DNA of 64,000 nucleotides from Lachnoclostridium sp. An181. Lineage in GTDB: Bacteria; Bacillota; Clostridia; Lachnospirales; Lachnospiraceae. Numbering within the stretch: the first letter of the stretch is position 1; each line of letters starts with the position of its first letter. The notes below the pieces were generated by a model. It saw only the letters and a program-made list of their open reading frames with translations. It had not been told where the DNA came from and searched no databases. Below are positions 7,440 through 17,192 of this stretch, in pieces. Both the position numbers and the translations under genes were made by a program. Where the stretch lies: the NCBI RefSeq assembly GCF_002160325.1, contig NZ_NFKJ01000014.1, forward strand, positions 24,321 through 88,320, given 5' to 3'.

Positions 7440-8742
7440 GGAAATTTTCCTCCTGCAATCGCTTTTTTATCATCCCTACAAGATACAATGAGCCAAGACA
7501 ATATACTACGCCATCCTCTCCGCTTCTTTCTTGTGCTGCCTTCAGCGCGTTGTCCAAGTCGTTCTCTGCCACGACCTCCCTGTCTGTATACTTTTCAAAC
7601 ACGTTTTTTAACTCTTCTGCCAAAACACATCTTTCATCTTTGATCGTTGTCACGACATAAGCCCTTGCCGGCAGTTTTTCACATAGTATGCGGATCATCT
7701 CTTCGTAATTTTTGTCCTTTACTGCTGAAAAGAGAAGAACCCTCTTCTTTCCTGCATCTTTTCCTGCACAGACACTTTCCACAAAGCCCTCTACAGCACC
7801 CGGATTGTGGGCGCCGTCCACGATAATTCCTTTTCTTATCTCTTCCATACGGCCCTCCCAGTGTACATGCTCCAAAGCCTGTTTCCAGACCTCTATATGT
7901 TTCACTTTTGGCTGCAGCATCCACACAAAAGCCTCAAGCGCCAATGCGGCATTCATAGCCTGATAAGGAGCTGGATTGGAAAGTCTCCATACAACATCTT
8001 CATAATACGCATTTGCCATAGAAAATGCAATATGACTTTCTTTTGTTTCTGTGATTTTATACGCACATTTCGAGATTTCTCTACAAGGTGCTCCCATTTC
8101 TACTGCTTTTTTACGAATTACTCCAAGAGCCTCCTCTTTGCTCGAGCCATCCAGGATAAGCGGAACTCCTGCTTTTATAATTCCAGCCTTCTCTTCCGCA
8201 ATTTTTGCCAGTGTATCCCCAAGAATATCCGTATGATCCAGGCTGATGGAAGTGATGATTGTCATCTCCAAAGACTCCACAGCATTTGTTGCATCCAGCC
8301 TTCCTCCAAGCCCGGTCTCTAAAATCACATATTCCACATCCTTTTTTCGAAAGGTTTCCATTGCCATGGCAAAAAGAAACTCAAAAAAGGTCGCGTGCTT
8401 TTTCCCTTCTCTGTGCATATCCATGACTGCCGAATAAACTGTTTCAAATGCATTGAGAAATTCTTCGCCGGAGACCTCTTTTCCATTGACACGGATCCGC
8501 TCTTTCATGGAGACAATGTGAGGGGATGTAAAAAGCCCGACACGCCTGCCTTCCGATAAGAGCAAAGATTGCAGATAGGCACAAACGGAACCTTTTCCGT
8601 TTGTGCCTGCCACATGAATCACTTTCTTCTCTTTCTGAGGATCACCAAGCCTTGCGAGCAGTTCCTTTGTATGCTCCAAAGGATTCTTTGATGTAAATTT
8701 TGGAATTTCCAGAATATATTTTTCTGCCTCCTTATAATTCAT
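7426..8742 (-). CDS. folC: Bifunctional folylpolyglutamate / dihydrofolate synthase
   Basis: Adds glutamates to folates (and often to dihydropteroate) using ATP in the cytosol. 438 residues starting at ATG 8742 (MNYKEAEKYI), behind AGGGGA. Family motifs: P-loop HVAGTNGKGSVCAYL, the omega-loop region SPHIVSMKERIRVNG, ETGLGGRLDATNAV, SISLDHTDILGDTLAKIAEEKAGIIK, and in the C-terminal domain VDGAHNPGAVEGF. An upstream in-frame extension overlaps the sulfatase gene and has no ribosome site. It lies 14 bases after the LTA-synthase-like gene. Confidence 0.95.
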   Translation of the reverse strand: MNYKEAEKYILEIPKFTSKNPLEHTKELLARLGDPQKEKKVIHVAGTNGKGSVCAYLQSLLLSEGRRVGLFTSPHIVSMKERIRVNGKEVSGEEFLNAFETVYSAVMDMHREGKKHATFFEFLFAMAMETFRKKDVEYVILETGLGGRLDATNAVESLEMTIITSISLDHTDILGDTLAKIAEEKAGIIKAGVPLILDGSSKEEALGVIRKKAVEMGAPCREISKCAYKITETKESHIAFSMANAYYEDVVWRLSNPAPYQAMNAALALEAFVWMLQPKVKHIEVWKQALEHVHWEGRMEEIRKGIIVDGAHNPGAVEGFVESVCAGKDAGKKRVLLFSAVKDKNYEEMIRILCEKLPARAYVVTTIKDERCVLAEELKNVFEKYTDREVVAENDLDNALKAAQERSGEDGVVYCLGSLYLVGMIKKRLQEENFHVEF

Positions 8743-8756
8743 CGTCTTCCCCTTTC

Positions 8757-10985
8757 CTATCTTGGATACATATCCTCCCAGCTGATTCTCTCTTCCGGTG
8801 GTTTTGCATTGTTCTCCTCCAGTTTGCTGTTCCACTCATCGTCTGGTTTTTCCACTAAAGCATTGTTCTGGTACAGATAATTTTTCGAGGAACGGAAAAC
8901 AGTATTGCTCGAACCCACCTGCTTGATGCTGATGACATCCCCCTCGTTTAAGGTGATATCCTCCAGCTCAATTCTCGTATTGTTTAAAAATTTTGCACTC
9001 TGTTTTTCTCCATTTACATAAACCTTGCTGGATTTTGTAAAGTTCTCTCCATACAGGCTGTAGCTGCCGTCCATCTCCGGCACAATGGAATTTAATGAAA
9101 CGTCCTTGACTCCCATCTGCATATAGTTTCCAATATCCGGACTCTTCTCATCATACACATACTCTTTTCCGTAAAGGATATCATACTGCAAAAGCTCCAG
9201 GTCGGAAAGATAATCCTTTGTCTTTCTTCTGTCCTGATGATAGTTGAACACTGTTCCTGTGTGAATGTCCAGCCTGTCAAAAACATCTGCCATGATCTGA
9301 TAGGACGGAATATTCCGGTTCTCTTTTTTCAGTCCGATATTGTCCCAGATCACATAGTTTGTATTGTAAAGATACCTGCTCTTTAAGTCTTTTACAGAAA
9401 GCCCCATCGTCGGGAGGTGGTCTCCGTAGAAGACGACAACTGTCGGCTCATCCCGCTTTTCAATCTCACTGATCAGCCTTCCGGCAAAAGCGTCCATCTC
9501 ATAAACCTGGTTCACATAGTATTCCCATTTATTCTTCAGCCCTTCATCCTCGATTCCGGTGACCTTGATCTCCGGGTTCTCCAAAATCTGCTCTGTCGGA
9601 TACTCACCATGTCCTTGCACGCTGACGCAGAACACAAAATCCTGCTGCTTTGTCGTATTCATGGAATCCAAAATACAATCCACAAGAATGTCGTCCTTTG
9701 CCCATCCGTTTTCTGTGTACTGCAGAATATTCATAAACTCTTTGCTCGTAAAAGAATCAAATCCGATATGGTTGAATACCTTTGCCCTGCTGTAGAAATT
9801 TCCTCCGTTATTGTGGATCGCATGTGTGCCATATCCAAGGGACTTTAAAGCAGAGGCAGCACTTTCACACGAATTATCTTTTAACACAGTTTTGTATGGA
9901 TATTCCCCTGGTCCAAAATATCGAAGATTCATTCCTGTCAAAACCTCAAATTCTGTGTTCGCTGTTCCCGCACCAACAGAAGGTACTTTAAAATATCCGC
10001 TTGAATATTCTTTAAACATTTTGCGAAGATTCGGTATCGGATCCTTGGAAGTCTCGAAGAACTCTGCCTCCGAAGGATCAAAAAACGATTCCAGCTGTAC
10101 AAAAATAATGTTCGGCGTCTCCTCTGGAAACTCTCCCTGGCTCGTAAGCTTTCCATTTTGGCTGATCCTCTCCATAGTCTCTTTTCCGTAGCCGTTTGGC
10201 TCATTGATGCCTGTGTTAAATAGACTGGTACTAAAACAGTACGGAAGGCCATAGTCCTCATATGCAAACGCAATATTTCCAAAATAAGTAGAGATCACCC
10301 GGTTGTCCACCGCTGCTTTTGTCACAAAGCTGTAGAGTCCGAACCACACAAACACGCCCACAAGGGCAAGGATGCGGTGCATTTTCCCTTTATACTGTCC
10401 TCCTCTTCTCCACATGGCAATGACCCATATGATAACAGCGACAAGTCCGACTGCCAAAGTGATCAGCTCCTGCACTGAAAAATAATTCGTAAAAAGCGAA
10501 AGTCCTTCCTTCCAAGTCTTCAGATCCTGAGCATTGAAAGGCGTTACCCTCTTAAGCAGCATGTATCCATTGCACACTCCGATAGCCAGCCAGATGACAC
10601 TGATGATGATTCTCGTAAAGACACGTCTTCTGACAAGATAGACAATGGAAAACGTAACAAATATGAAAAATGCATTGTACAAAAATACCCATGGACTCTT
10701 TGTCATGTAATCCCATGCCTTAAAAAACGAGTGCCTGGAGATCACTTCAATGACAAAATTCAAAAGACAGGCCAGTACAAAATGAAGGATCAGCGAAATC
10801 CGGTTCATGATCTTGTATACCTTCTGCATTTTCTTCGCAAAAGCTGTGTTTCTTCTCGCCTCCAGAATCCTCTCCCTTCGCTCTTTTCTCTCCCTGAAAT
10901 GTCTTTTGATATCTTCCCTTTTCAAATGCCTCAGTTTTTGTAATGACCCTTTGATATTGGGCTTTTTAATATGAATATGTTTCAT
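8757..10985 (-). CDS. LTA synthase family phosphoglycerol transferase with C-terminal beta domain
   Basis: 742-residue membrane sulfatase-fold enzyme, likely transferring phosphoglycerol to a cell-envelope glycan or lipid outside the membrane. A highly basic N-terminal tail (1-55) precedes about five membrane spans (roughly 60-225). The extracellular catalytic domain has NIIFVQLESFF (metal-binding Glu), GAGTANTEFEVLTG (position of the catalytic Thr in LtaS) and VVVFYGDHLPTMG (metal-binding Asp-His). After about residue 635 there is an extra domain with PEMDGSYSLYGENF and KVYVNGEKQSAKFLNNTRI, reminiscent of IPT/TIG immunoglobulin-like folds and absent from standard LtaS. The exact polymer made is uncertain. 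Confidence 0.85.
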   Translation of the reverse strand: MKHIHIKKPNIKGSLQKLRHLKREDIKRHFRERKERRERILEARRNTAFAKKMQKVYKIMNRISLILHFVLACLLNFVIEVISRHSFFKAWDYMTKSPWVFLYNAFFIFVTFSIVYLVRRRVFTRIIISVIWLAIGVCNGYMLLKRVTPFNAQDLKTWKEGLSLFTNYFSVQELITLAVGLVAVIIWVIAMWRRGGQYKGKMHRILALVGVFVWFGLYSFVTKAAVDNRVISTYFGNIAFAYEDYGLPYCFSTSLFNTGINEPNGYGKETMERISQNGKLTSQGEFPEETPNIIFVQLESFFDPSEAEFFETSKDPIPNLRKMFKEYSSGYFKVPSVGAGTANTEFEVLTGMNLRYFGPGEYPYKTVLKDNSCESAASALKSLGYGTHAIHNNGGNFYSRAKVFNHIGFDSFTSKEFMNILQYTENGWAKDDILVDCILDSMNTTKQQDFVFCVSVQGHGEYPTEQILENPEIKVTGIEDEGLKNKWEYYVNQVYEMDAFAGRLISEIEKRDEPTVVVFYGDHLPTMGLSVKDLKSRYLYNTNYVIWDNIGLKKENRNIPSYQIMADVFDRLDIHTGTVFNYHQDRRKTKDYLSDLELLQYDILYGKEYVYDEKSPDIGNYMQMGVKDVSLNSIVPEMDGSYSLYGENFTKSSKVYVNGEKQSAKFLNNTRIELEDITLNEGDVISIKQVGSSNTVFRSSKNYLYQNNALVEKPDDEWNSKLEENNAKPPEERISWEDMYPR

Positions 10986-11022
10986 CTATGAACCTCTCCC
11001 GGGCTTACCAACAGATACTCCC

Positions 11023-13671
11023 CTATTTCTGCAGCTGTGCAAGTCTTTCTTTGACTTGATTCATCATCTGTGTGTAAGTCTCCAATTTCTCTTTTTCTTC
11101 CTTAATTTTTGTTTCCGGTGCTTTACTCATAAATTTCTCATTACTCAACATTCCATTTACACGTGCAAGTTCTTTTACAAGTCTTGCCTCTTCTTTTTTC
11201 AGTCGCTCAATCTCCTGTTCAAAGTCGATAAGCTCTTCCAAAGGCACATACACAGTAGCATCAGGAACGACAATGGATACCGCATCCTCGGAAATTCCAT
11301 CTTTGTTTTCCTTAACCTCCATGCCAGATGCACTCATCAGTCCACAAGCGGATTCCTTCACACTCTCCAAACCTGCTCCAAGCTCTTTGTCAGCACACAC
11401 CACATATACATTTGCTTTTCTGCTCGGCGGCACATTCATCTCAGCGCGCGCATTTCGAACTCCTCTGATGACTTCTTTCATATGATCCATGATCGTCTCC
11501 GCCTCTTCATAATGGCAGGACTCCTCGTATACCGGCCATGTGGACATCATCAAAGATTCTTCCTCCGGCACAAGCGCTCCATAAATCTCCTCTGTCACAA
11601 ACGGCATGAACGGGTGAAGCAGTTTCAGTGCATCCGCCAATACTGTCTTCAATGTGTAAAGCGCTGCATTTGCCGCTGCCGGATTTTCATCTGAATGGTA
11701 GATTGGATATTTTGCCAACTCAATATACCAGTCACAGAATTCATCCCAAATAAAGTCATATACTTTCTGAACCGCAATTCCAAGTTCGAATTTATCCATG
11801 TTTTCGGTCACTTCTTTTGTCAGGGTATTCACCTTGGAAGTGATCCATTTATCCACTGAAGAAAGCTCCTCTTCCAGCGGCTTTCTGATCTTTCTGCCCT
11901 CCATATTCATCATGATAAATCTGGATGCATTCCACACTTTGTTTGCAAAGTTTCTGCTGTTTTCCACTCTTTCTTCGTAGAAACGCATATCATTTCCCGG
12001 CGCATTTCCGGTCACGATCGTAAGACGCAGCGCATCTGCTCCGTATTTATCAATGACTTCCAGAGGATCGATGCCATTTCCCAAAGACTTGCTCATCTTT
12101 CTTCCCTGGGAATCTCTGATAAGTCCGTGGATAAATACTGTATGGAACGGGGATTTTCCTGTGTGGGCATATCCGGAAAATACCATACGGATCACCCAGA
12201 AGAAAATGATATCGTATCCTGTCACAAGCACATCCGTTGGATAGAAATAATCGTAATCCTCTGTCTTTTCCGGCCATCCAAGCGTGGAGAACGGCCACAG
12301 AGCGGAGCTGAACCATGTATCCAGCGTATCCTCATCCTGTGTAAAGTGTTCGCATCCACAGTGAGGGCATTTCTTTGGCATTTCTCTGGCCACTACAAAC
12401 TCACCGCACTCGTCACAGTAGTAAGCAGGGATTCTGTGTCCCCACCAAATCTGTCTGGAAATACACCAGTCTCTGATATTCTCCAGCCAGTGCAGGTAAA
12501 TCTTATTGAACCGCTCCGGCACAAATCTCAATTCACCTTTCTCCAATGCCTCAATCGCAGGTTTTGCCAGCTCTTCCATCTTGACAAACCACTGCTGCTT
12601 GATAAGAGGCTCTACTGTCGTCCCGCATCTGTCGTGCGTTCCTACATTGTGAGAGTAGTCTTCTACTTTTACAAGATAGCCCTGCTCCTCTAAGTCTTTT
12701 ACCATCTCTTTTCTTGCTTCGTATCTGTCCATGCCTGCATACTTTCCGCCAAGCTCATTGATGGTCGCATCATCGTTCATGATGTTGATCTCAGGCAGGT
12801 TATGTCGTTTCCCAATCTCAAAGTCATTCGGGTCGTGGGCCGGGGTTACCTTCATGGCTCCAGTTCCAAACTCTTTATCCACATAAGCGTCCGCGATGAT
12901 CGGGATCTCTTTGTTTACAAGCGGCAGAAGAGCCATCTTTCCGACAATGTCCTTGTATCTTTCATCGTCCGGATGAACAACGATCGCAGTATCTCCAAGC
13001 ATGGTTTCCGGTCTTGTTGTTGCGATCACAAGGTAACGGTCTGTTCCCACCACCGGATATTTGATATGCCAGAAATGTCCTGCCTGCTCCTCGTGTTCCA
13101 CCTCCGCATCAGAAAGGGACGTTTTGCACACCGGACACCAGTTGATGATTCTGGATCCTTTGTAAATATATCCTTTCTCATACAGACGGATGAAGACTTC
13201 CTCCACTGCTTTGGAACATCCCTCGTCCATTGTAAAACGTTCTCTGTCCCAATCACAGGATACACCCAGCTTTTTGAGCTGTGCCTCAATAGTGCCTGCA
13301 TACTCTTCCTTCCACTGCCATGTTCTTTCCAGGAATCCTTCCCTTCCCAGCTCTTTTTTGTCAATGCCCTCTTCTTTGAGCTGGTTTGTCACCTTTACTT
13401 CCGTGGAAATAGCTGCGTGGTCTGTCCCCGGGATCCACAAAGCATTATAGCCCTGCATTCTTTTATAGCGGATCAGAATATCCTGCAGCGTATTGTCAAA
13501 TGCATGCCCCATATGCAGTTTGCCCGTAATATTCGGTGGAGGCATCACGGTTGTAAACGGTTTTTTGCTCCTGTCCACTTCAGCGTGAAAATATTTCTTC
13601 TCACACCATTTTTCATATAATTTTGGTTCAATCTCTTTTGGATTGTACGTTTTTTCCAAATGTCTGCTCAT
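11023..13671 (-). CDS. valS: Valine-tRNA ligase
   Basis: Class I aminoacyl-tRNA synthetase (882 aa) that charges tRNA-Val and edits mischarged threonine. The HIGH-type motif is [18 protein letters not shown] near the N-terminus, the KMSKS loop is [14 protein letters not shown], and the editing domain contains [12 protein letters not shown]. Cys pairs in CDECGEFV and CPHCGCEHF form a zinc knuckle. A C-terminal coiled coil ([22 protein letters not shown]) is typical of ValRS. Transcription is controlled by the T-box leader just upstream. Confidence 0.97.
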   Translation of the reverse strand: MSRHLEKTYNPKEIEPKLYEKWCEKKYFHAEVDRSKKPFTTVMPPPNITGKLHMGHAFDNTLQDILIRYKRMQGYNALWIPGTDHAAISTEVKVTNQLKEEGIDKKELGREGFLERTWQWKEEYAGTIEAQLKKLGVSCDWDRERFTMDEGCSKAVEEVFIRLYEKGYIYKGSRIINWCPVCKTSLSDAEVEHEEQAGHFWHIKYPVVGTDRYLVIATTRPETMLGDTAIVVHPDDERYKDIVGKMALLPLVNKEIPIIADAYVDKEFGTGAMKVTPAHDPNDFEIGKRHNLPEINIMNDDATINELGGKYAGMDRYEARKEMVKDLEEQGYLVKVEDYSHNVGTHDRCGTTVEPLIKQQWFVKMEELAKPAIEALEKGELRFVPERFNKIYLHWLENIRDWCISRQIWWGHRIPAYYCDECGEFVVAREMPKKCPHCGCEHFTQDEDTLDTWFSSALWPFSTLGWPEKTEDYDYFYPTDVLVTGYDIIFFWVIRMVFSGYAHTGKSPFHTVFIHGLIRDSQGRKMSKSLGNGIDPLEVIDKYGADALRLTIVTGNAPGNDMRFYEERVENSRNFANKVWNASRFIMMNMEGRKIRKPLEEELSSVDKWITSKVNTLTKEVTENMDKFELGIAVQKVYDFIWDEFCDWYIELAKYPIYHSDENPAAANAALYTLKTVLADALKLLHPFMPFVTEEIYGALVPEEESLMMSTWPVYEESCHYEEAETIMDHMKEVIRGVRNARAEMNVPPSRKANVYVVCADKELGAGLESVKESACGLMSASGMEVKENKDGISEDAVSIVVPDATVYVPLEELIDFEQEIERLKKEEARLVKELARVNGMLSNEKFMSKAPETKIKEEKEKLETYTQMMNQVKERLAQLQK

Positions 13672-13737
13672 GGCATCCTCCTTATATTTTTCCTCATAAA
13701 GTACACTTTTTAGGCGGACTTGAAAGAATTTTCTGAA

Positions 13738-13985
13738 ATAAAAAGCCCTTTACATCACTGTAAAGGGCGAATCTTCCGCGGTACCACCTTTATTATATAG
13801 AAACAAAATTTCCATACTTCTCTATGGTCCGTTAACGGGAACCATCCGTGACATCTTACTTTCCTTGTAACACATGGACTTTTCAGACATCCGGCTCCAA
13901 AGCTACCTTCCGCCCAACCTGCTTGCAGCCACCTTTCAGCCAGGGATGGCATTCTCTTTCAAGGGTTTACAACGTACTCCTCTTT
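13738..13985 (-). promoter_or_regulatory. T-box leader of valS with terminator/antiterminator
   Basis: The T-box sequence AAGGTGGTACCGCGG (13776-13790 read on minus) pairs with the acceptor end of uncharged tRNA. It is followed by a terminator hairpin, GCCCTTTACA with its complement and a T run (13738-13768). Upstream lies stem I with AGAGAATGCC and GGTGGCTGCAAGCAGG segments. A GUC triplet at 13886-13888 is my candidate valine specifier codon, but I could not fold stem I to confirm it. High uncharged tRNA-Val should allow read-through into valS. Confidence 0.9.
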
Positions 13986-14096
13986 TTCATCGCCTTATAC
14001 CATAAATGTTAAACAAATGTTAACTAATGATAGTTTATTCTCCGGTTTTCTCTTTGTCAAGGAAATTAAATAATCTTTATAAATCCTTAAGGAAAT

Positions 14097-14336
14097 CTAT
14101 AGAGCCTCCTCATCAAACTCCACGACCACCTCAAATCCTCTTGGCGTATCCTTCACCTCATACACAGTCCCCTCACTGTTTTTTATCCTCTGATGACTCC
14201 TGAAGATTCCTGACATGGCCACGGATGGCTCGATCACATAGCTGTACAGTGTGCCGTTTGCCCTCTCCGTAATCTGAACATGATCGCCCTTTTTCACAAG
14301 TCCCGGACGCTCCATTCTGAATTCCTCGTAACGCAT
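14097..14336 (-). CDS. Small conserved-looking protein downstream of asparaginase
   Basis: 79 residues (MRYEEFRMERPGLVKKGDHVQITERANG...), predicted beta-rich, soluble and acidic at the C-terminus. It starts 21 bases after the asparaginase stop on the same strand, so it probably shares its transcript. The layout GDHVQI...GTLYSYVIEP...GTVYEVKDTPRGFEVVVEFD resembles a small SH3- or PRC-like barrel, but I do not recognise a family and give no function. Confidence 0.6.
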   Translation of the reverse strand: MRYEEFRMERPGLVKKGDHVQITERANGTLYSYVIEPSVAMSGIFRSHQRIKNSEGTVYEVKDTPRGFEVVVEFDEEAL

Positions 14337-14357
14337 TCTGACTCCTTCTTTCTCTAC

Positions 14358-15377
14358 CTAATTTGCACGTTTATATTTTGTGAATAAAATATCATGATTC
14401 ACCATTGTGTAGAACATTTCTTTCATCTTTTCGTAAGACAACCCGGGAATCCCCATCAGCCACATCATCTTTGTGATCACGGCCTCCAATGTCATGTCGT
14501 AGGATTCCATCATGTCAAAATCCTGTTTTACTTTCTTTCCCACTTCATAGACTGTCATGTTGCTTCCTTCATTGGCAACCTGTGTGGCCATCACCACGAC
14601 TTTTCCTTTTTCCCTCCAGGCATCCATCTGTTCATAAAACTCCTCGGTAATGCTTTCTGGTATTCCCCCCACTCCGAAACTTTCTATGACAATACAGTCA
14701 TAGTGCTCAAACAAATAGGACAGCATGTGCGCCCGCATTCCCGGGATCATCTTCAAAACAAACACGCTCTCCTTCATGTCTTTATAAAAACGCACGGGTT
14801 CCCTGTATGGAATAACCGGAATATAGCGGATGATATGTCCGTCCTGGATCACAGCCGGATATGGAAAATTAATGCTGGAAAATGCATTGTAGCTTTTTGC
14901 CCGATCTTTCTTTGCTCTTGTCCCCACGATCACTTTCCCGTCAAACACAATGTTCACATCCTGAGATTCATCGTCCGCAGCGTAGATAAAGCTGTCCAAA
15001 AGATTTGTCTTTGCATCTGTCACATCCATATTGATCGGTTTCTGTGCCCCTGTGATCACGATCGGTTTTGAGGAATACTGGATCATATAGGACAATGCCG
15101 CAGCTGTGTACGCTAACGTATCCGTACCGTGACAGATTACGAATCCTCCGTAGTCCTTATAATTCTCCTCAATTGTCCGCACCATCAGTTTCCAGTGCTT
15201 TGGGGTCACATTTGTACTGTCAATATTACAGATCTGAATGGCATCCACCTCGCAAACATCTTTCACCTGCGGAATATAAGATAACACATCCTCTGAGGAT
15301 AACCCTGGAGCCAGGCCCTTATCTGTCTGCCTGCACGCAATGGTCCCTCCTGTACCAATCATCAAAATCCGTTTCAT
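14358..15377 (-). CDS. ansA: L-asparaginase (type I-like)
   Basis: Cytosolic enzyme (339 aa, no signal peptide) hydrolysing asparagine to aspartate and ammonia. The first catalytic Thr is in the N-terminal motif IGTGGTIACRQTD. The second motif, GGFVICHGTDTLAYTAAALSYM, supplies the Thr-Asp-Lys set, with ITGAQKPINMDVTDAKTNL following. The C-terminal domain has VIESFGVGGIPES. It matches the cytoplasmic AnsA group rather than secreted type II enzymes. The start ATG has AAGGAG upstream. Confidence 0.93.
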   Translation of the reverse strand: MKRILMIGTGGTIACRQTDKGLAPGLSSEDVLSYIPQVKDVCEVDAIQICNIDSTNVTPKHWKLMVRTIEENYKDYGGFVICHGTDTLAYTAAALSYMIQYSSKPIVITGAQKPINMDVTDAKTNLLDSFIYAADDESQDVNIVFDGKVIVGTRAKKDRAKSYNAFSSINFPYPAVIQDGHIIRYIPVIPYREPVRFYKDMKESVFVLKMIPGMRAHMLSYLFEHYDCIVIESFGVGGIPESITEEFYEQMDAWREKGKVVVMATQVANEGSNMTVYEVGKKVKQDFDMMESYDMTLEAVITKMMWLMGIPGLSYEKMKEMFYTMVNHDILFTKYKRAN

Positions 15378-15425
15378 ACTTATCTCCTTCTTCCTGTACT
15401 CTGCATCTTAGTATATCATTAACCA

Positions 15426-15454
15426 TTGCATTTTACAAAACTTTGTGATACACT
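15426..15454 (+). promoter_or_regulatory. Promoter of the ABC-F leader
   Basis: TTGCAT (15426-15431) and TACACT (15449-15454) are separated by exactly 17 bases. This would start transcription near 15461, giving a leader of about 250 bases before the ABC-F start codon. Confidence 0.6.
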
Positions 15455-15489
15455 ACATGCGAATTATGAAACAGATTGGAGATGAAAGG

Positions 15490-15510
15490 ATGTATACAAT
15501 TTCCTGCTAA
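15490..15510 (+). CDS. Leader peptide gene of the ABC-F attenuator (M-Y-T-I-S-C)
   Basis: Six sense codons followed by TAA, with GGAG 10 bases before the ATG. Too short to call by length alone; it is supported by its place in the leader, a plausible ribosome site, and the fact that its own coding strand is complementary to the segment at 15575-15590. Short hydrophobic leader peptides of this kind (for example MYLIFM upstream of msr(D)) stall ribosomes in the presence of antibiotics; stalling here is inference. Confidence 0.6.
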   Translation: MYTISC

Positions 15511-15672
15511 TTTTTATGGCACAATCAAAACAGACGGATTCCTCTTTTGACAAAAGAGCTGTTTTATTGTGCCCGCAGGAAAGTATACATTCCAGGATTC
15601 TTTTGAGAAGGGCATAGCATGCTCTCCAAATGGACTGCCAGAATACTTTTCTGCGGTCCATTTTTATTTTTG
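15490..15672 (+). promoter_or_regulatory. Transcription attenuator controlling the ABC-F gene
   Basis: Strand A is the leader peptide gene (15490-15507). Strand B (15575-15590, GCAGGAAAGTATACAT) is complementary to A apart from a 2-base bulge. Between them a nested hairpin extends the A-B helix (GGCACAAT with ATTGTGCC; AAAACAG with CTGTTTT; CTCTTTTG with CAAAAGAG). A terminator follows: GGACTGCCAGA pairs with TCTGCGGTCC (15632-15659) and then TTTTTATTTTT. Strand D (15643-15654, ATACTTTTCTGC) inside the terminator is complementary to the first 12 bases of B with one G-U pair. A-B pairing therefore permits termination, and B-D pairing prevents it. The stretch 15378-15710 holds only these elements. 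Confidence 0.8.
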
Positions 15673-15710
15673 AAAATAATGTTAATGATTGAAAAATGGG
15701 AGGGATTCTA

Positions 15711-17192
15711 TTGTCTATGATACAAATTTCAAATTTATCGTTTTCCTATGAGACAAGCGGGGACTCTATTTTTGACCATGTGTCCCTTTGTCTCCACACA
15801 GACTGGAAACTTGGCCTGATCGGCCGCAACGGACGGGGAAAAACTACACTTTTTCGCCTTCTTCTCGGAGAATTTCCCTACAGTGGCACCCTTTCTTCAT
15901 CCGTGGAATTTTCCTATTTTCCGTATGAGGTGCCTGACAAGACAAAATATACGTATGAGATCATTGAACAGATCTACCCTGACTACGAACACTGGCGTCT
16001 TGTGAAAGAATTTCATCTTCTGCATCTTTCGGAAAATGTGCTGTACCGAACCTTTGAAATGCTTAGTTTTGGAGAGCAGACTAAGGTTTTGCTCGCCATC
16101 TTATTTTTGCGGGAAAACCGTTTTCTCCTGATCGATGAACCAACCAATCATCTGGATGAGGAGGCCCGAGAGTTGATCGCCAGGTATCTGAATACGAAAA
16201 AAGGATTTATACTCGTATCCCATGACAGAAAATTTCTCGACACCTGTATTGATCATGTCCTTTACATCAACAAAAAGACCATCGGCATCCAGCAGGGAAA
16301 TTTTTCTTCCTGGTATGAAAACAAACTCAAACATGAACAATTTGAGACTGCCGAAAACGCAAAACTCAAAAAAGAGATCAGGCACTTAAAAGAGGCTGCC
16401 ACCAGAACAGCCGGATGGTCTAATGAGGTGGAGAAGACAAAATATGCCACCCAAAATGGCGGGCTGCGCCCTGACAGGGGATACATCGGACACAAAGCGG
16501 CCAAAATGATGAAACGTTCCAAGTCCATTGAAAAACGCCGGCAAACTGCATACGAAGAAAAGGCTGCTCTTTTTCAGGATTTAGAAAGTGCGGATGACCT
16601 GAAACTTTCGCCTCTGATCTTTCACCATGAAAGGCTGCTGTCCCTTGTGGATGTCTCCCTTTCCTACGGAAAACATACTGTGCTGGAGCATTTCTTTTTG
16701 GAGCTTAACAAAGGAGAGCGCGTCTGCCTTGACGGGCCAAATGGCTGCGGAAAATCCACGGTGTTCCGCCTTATCTTAAAAGACCTTGTTCCGTCTTTTG
16801 GATGTGTGACCACTGCCGGCGGACTTAAGATTTCCTATGTGCCGCAAAATGCAGACTTCTTAATGGGACCCTTAAAGGACTATGCCGCGGATTGTGGAAT
16901 TGACATCAGCCTCTTTTTCACCATTCTCAGAAAACTTGGTTTTGCCCGCTCACAGTTTGAAAAACAGATGGAACAGTTCAGCGCAGGGCAAAAGAAAAAA
17001 GTGCTGCTCGCAAAAAGTCTTTGCGAATCAGCACATCTTTACCTGTGGGATGAGCCACTTAATTATCTTGATATTTTTTCCAGGATCCAGCTTGAAGAAC
17101 TGCTGGTCAAATATGAACCCACACTGCTTTTCATTGAACATGACAGCTATTTTCAGGAAAAAATCGCGACAAGGATCATTTCTTTTTCATAG
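15711..17192 (+). CDS. Lsa-like ABC-F ribosomal protection protein
   Basis: Duplicated ABC ATPase of 493 residues without membrane spans. Members of this group bind the ribosomal E site and displace lincosamide, pleuromutilin or streptogramin A drugs. First ABC domain: Walker A GLIGRNGRGKTTLF, signature LSFGEQTK, Walker B LLIDEPTNHLDEEA. The interdomain linker (about 210-285) is long and basic. Second domain: LDGPNGCGKSTVF, FSAGQKKKVLLAKSL, LYLWDEPLNYLDIFSR. I choose TTG 15711 because GGAGG is 8 bases away; ATG 15717 is the alternative. The length and linker resemble Lsa/Vga-type proteins. The upstream attenuator supports a drug-inducible role; the substrate range is not determinable here. 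Confidence 0.88.
   Translation: MSMIQISNLSFSYETSGDSIFDHVSLCLHTDWKLGLIGRNGRGKTTLFRLLLGEFPYSGTLSSSVEFSYFPYEVPDKTKYTYEIIEQIYPDYEHWRLVKEFHLLHLSENVLYRTFEMLSFGEQTKVLLAILFLRENRFLLIDEPTNHLDEEARELIARYLNTKKGFILVSHDRKFLDTCIDHVLYINKKTIGIQQGNFSSWYENKLKHEQFETAENAKLKKEIRHLKEAATRTAGWSNEVEKTKYATQNGGLRPDRGYIGHKAAKMMKRSKSIEKRRQTAYEEKAALFQDLESADDLKLSPLIFHHERLLSLVDVSLSYGKHTVLEHFFLELNKGERVCLDGPNGCGKSTVFRLILKDLVPSFGCVTTAGGLKISYVPQNADFLMGPLKDYAADCGIDISLFFTILRKLGFARSQFEKQMEQFSAGQKKKVLLAKSLCESAHLYLWDEPLNYLDIFSRIQLEELLVKYEPTLLFIEHDSYFQEKIATRIISFS

Noticed and set aside
12802..13620. 272-codon plus-strand frame opposite valS
   Set aside because: Antisense shadow of the synthetase; no ribosome site, no domain, and the valS motifs are intact on the other strand.
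14394..15071. 225-codon plus-strand frame opposite asparaginase
   Set aside because: His/Phe/Cys-rich antisense shadow; asparaginase motifs are complete on the minus strand.
15520..15620. 33-codon frame within the ABC-F leader starting MAQSKQTDSS
   Set aside because: No ribosome site, and its sequence is explained by the nested hairpin of the attenuator; the six-codon frame upstream has the better ribosome site and structural role.
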